The notes beneath the pieces were generated by a model. That model was not told the DNA's origin, did no database searches, and saw only the letters and a list, made by a program, of their open reading frames with translations. The position numbers were made by a program, and so were the translations under genes. From Euglena gracilis (taxonomy: Eukaryota; Euglenida; Euglenophyceae; Euglenales), in NCBI GenBank assembly GCA_039621445.1, contig CP154956.1, forward strand, positions 11,903,443-11,967,442: a DNA stretch of 64,000 nt, given 5' to 3'. Below, piece by piece: positions 63,265 to 64,000 of the stretch. Positions within the stretch are counted from its first letter, which is position 1; each line of letters starts with the position of its first letter.

Positions 63265-64000
63265 TCAAAGGTTAGACAACAATCCACCCATGGCGAGGCG
63301 GGTTGGTGTCTCCTGACCCGAAAAACCATCCAAAAGGCCCCCTGGGGGGCTTGACTTTCCTCCCGCGTGACTGAAAGCACGATCAAAACATTTGGGGGGA
63401 GGCCAGGCTGTCTCTTGAGATGCCAACCCCCATTCACATTCTGAAACGTCGCAAAACATTCTGAGCGCCTGGCGTAGGATCGATTGTAAATTGTGATCCA
63501 CACAATAATTCTTGAAAACCTCATTCATTCTGCCTCCTGGTTGCACAAAGGAAGCCACAGGCTCCCATGTACTGCTGCTTGCCGGAAAATTCTCCCACCA
63601 AACCAAAAATTTCCATCCCCCTTGGTACTTGTGCTTCAAAATCTTGTAAACATTGTAAAAACCCAATTGTGCTTGTTCTTCTTCTGACATCTGAAGGGGG
63701 GGATCCCCTCCCTGGTCTGGCATGGGGGTGTCACCCTCCACTGGGTCTCCCACAACCACTTCACCGGTCAAAAGGTCTGGGTCTTCTTCCAAAAGGCTTT
63801 CTTCATGCAAAGCAACCTCCCACTTTTTGCACAAACCCAAAGAAACATCAATGACCCCTCCCAAAGATGGACTGCTTGCAATTTGCACTGAATTGAACCT
63901 CGATTTGAGAACCCGAAAAGGTCCTTGCCAGGGGGGGGAAAGCTTGGGCCATGATTTGTTTGGCCATCTTTTGTTGTGCACCAAAACATAGTCATCTTCT
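63265..64000 (-). CDS. Integrase C-terminus and chromodomain of another chromovirus (partial)
   Basis: Open from the window edge to the stop at 63,265; about 245 residues. First a GPY/F-type module (LSPPWQGPFRVLKSRFNSVQ), then an acidic linker, then a chromodomain: YNVYKILKHKYQGGWKFLVW with SSTWEPVASF (about 63,670-63,540). A Gly/Pro-rich C-terminal tail follows. Unlike element 1 there is no stop between the two modules. GC and sequence are unlike element 1, so it is a different lineage. The rest of pol lies beyond the window. Confidence 0.85.
   Translation of the reverse strand, partial: EDDYVLVHNKRWPNKSWPKLSPPWQGPFRVLKSRFNSVQIASSPSLGGVIDVSLGLCKKWEVALHEESLLEEDPDLLTGEVVVGDPVEGDTPMPDQGGDPPLQMSEEEQAQLGFYNVYKILKHKYQGGWKFLVWWENFPASSSTWEPVASFVQPGGRMNEVFKNYCVDHNLQSILRQALRMFCDVSECEWGLASQETAWPPPKCFDRAFSHAGGKSSPPGGLLDGFSGQETPTRLAMGGLLSNL

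Overview
The window is nuclear DNA of a euglenid, almost certainly Euglena. The decisive evidence is a tandem array (about 43.3-61.75 kb) whose roughly 613-bp unit carries a minus-strand 5S rRNA gene and a minus-strand spliced-leader (SL) RNA gene. The SL exon begins ACACTTTCTGAGTGTC and ends in a T-run plus CG, which is the Euglena spliced leader. Linked 5S/SL repeats of about 0.6 kb are the known Euglena arrangement. I count 30 5S genes and 30 SL genes.

Bases 1-29,612 are a nest of Ty3/gypsy-type LTR retrotransposons that can be untangled by target-site duplications (TSDs). Element 2 lies on the minus strand: its 5' LTR is at 29,296-29,612 and its 3' LTR at 418-734. It has lost pol, and a 0.24-kb piece of its gag is inverted. 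Element 1 is a plus-strand chromovirus with a chromodomain (1,471-13,061, TSD TCTTC) inserted into the 3' part of element 2. Element 3 is a plus-strand relative of element 2 (17,549-29,177, TSD GCAGG) inserted into element 2's leader. Element 1 also carries a solo LTR of a miniature element and a fragment of a C5-cytosine-methyltransferase-like domain. Element 3 carries a MITE in gag. Left of 418 a second leader and LTR piece show that the nest belongs to a tandem duplication running off the window.

Bases 29.6-35 kb hold retroelement debris and a complete 1,023-bp TRIM (LTR, PBS, 357-bp interior, PPT, LTR, TSD ACACC). Its two identical 333-bp LTRs contain a tRNA-like Pol III promoter. A candidate LTR pair, coding remnants of unknown identity and a perfect 39-bp-arm palindrome follow.

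From about 35.07 to 41.19 kb four exons with GT-AG borders, all in phase 0, define a plus-strand host-type gene that I cannot name. Its 5.2-kb intron is packed with a 163-bp minisatellite, a foldback element, G-tracts and a MITE with an 8-bp TSD. Non-coding G-rich DNA separates it from the array.

Right of the array an LTR and 3' untranslated region related to elements 2 and 3 interrupt what would be unit 31. The window ends inside the 3' end of another minus-strand chromovirus (integrase tail and chromodomain). Every large retrotransposon here is broken; the youngest insertion is the TRIM, whose LTRs look identical.
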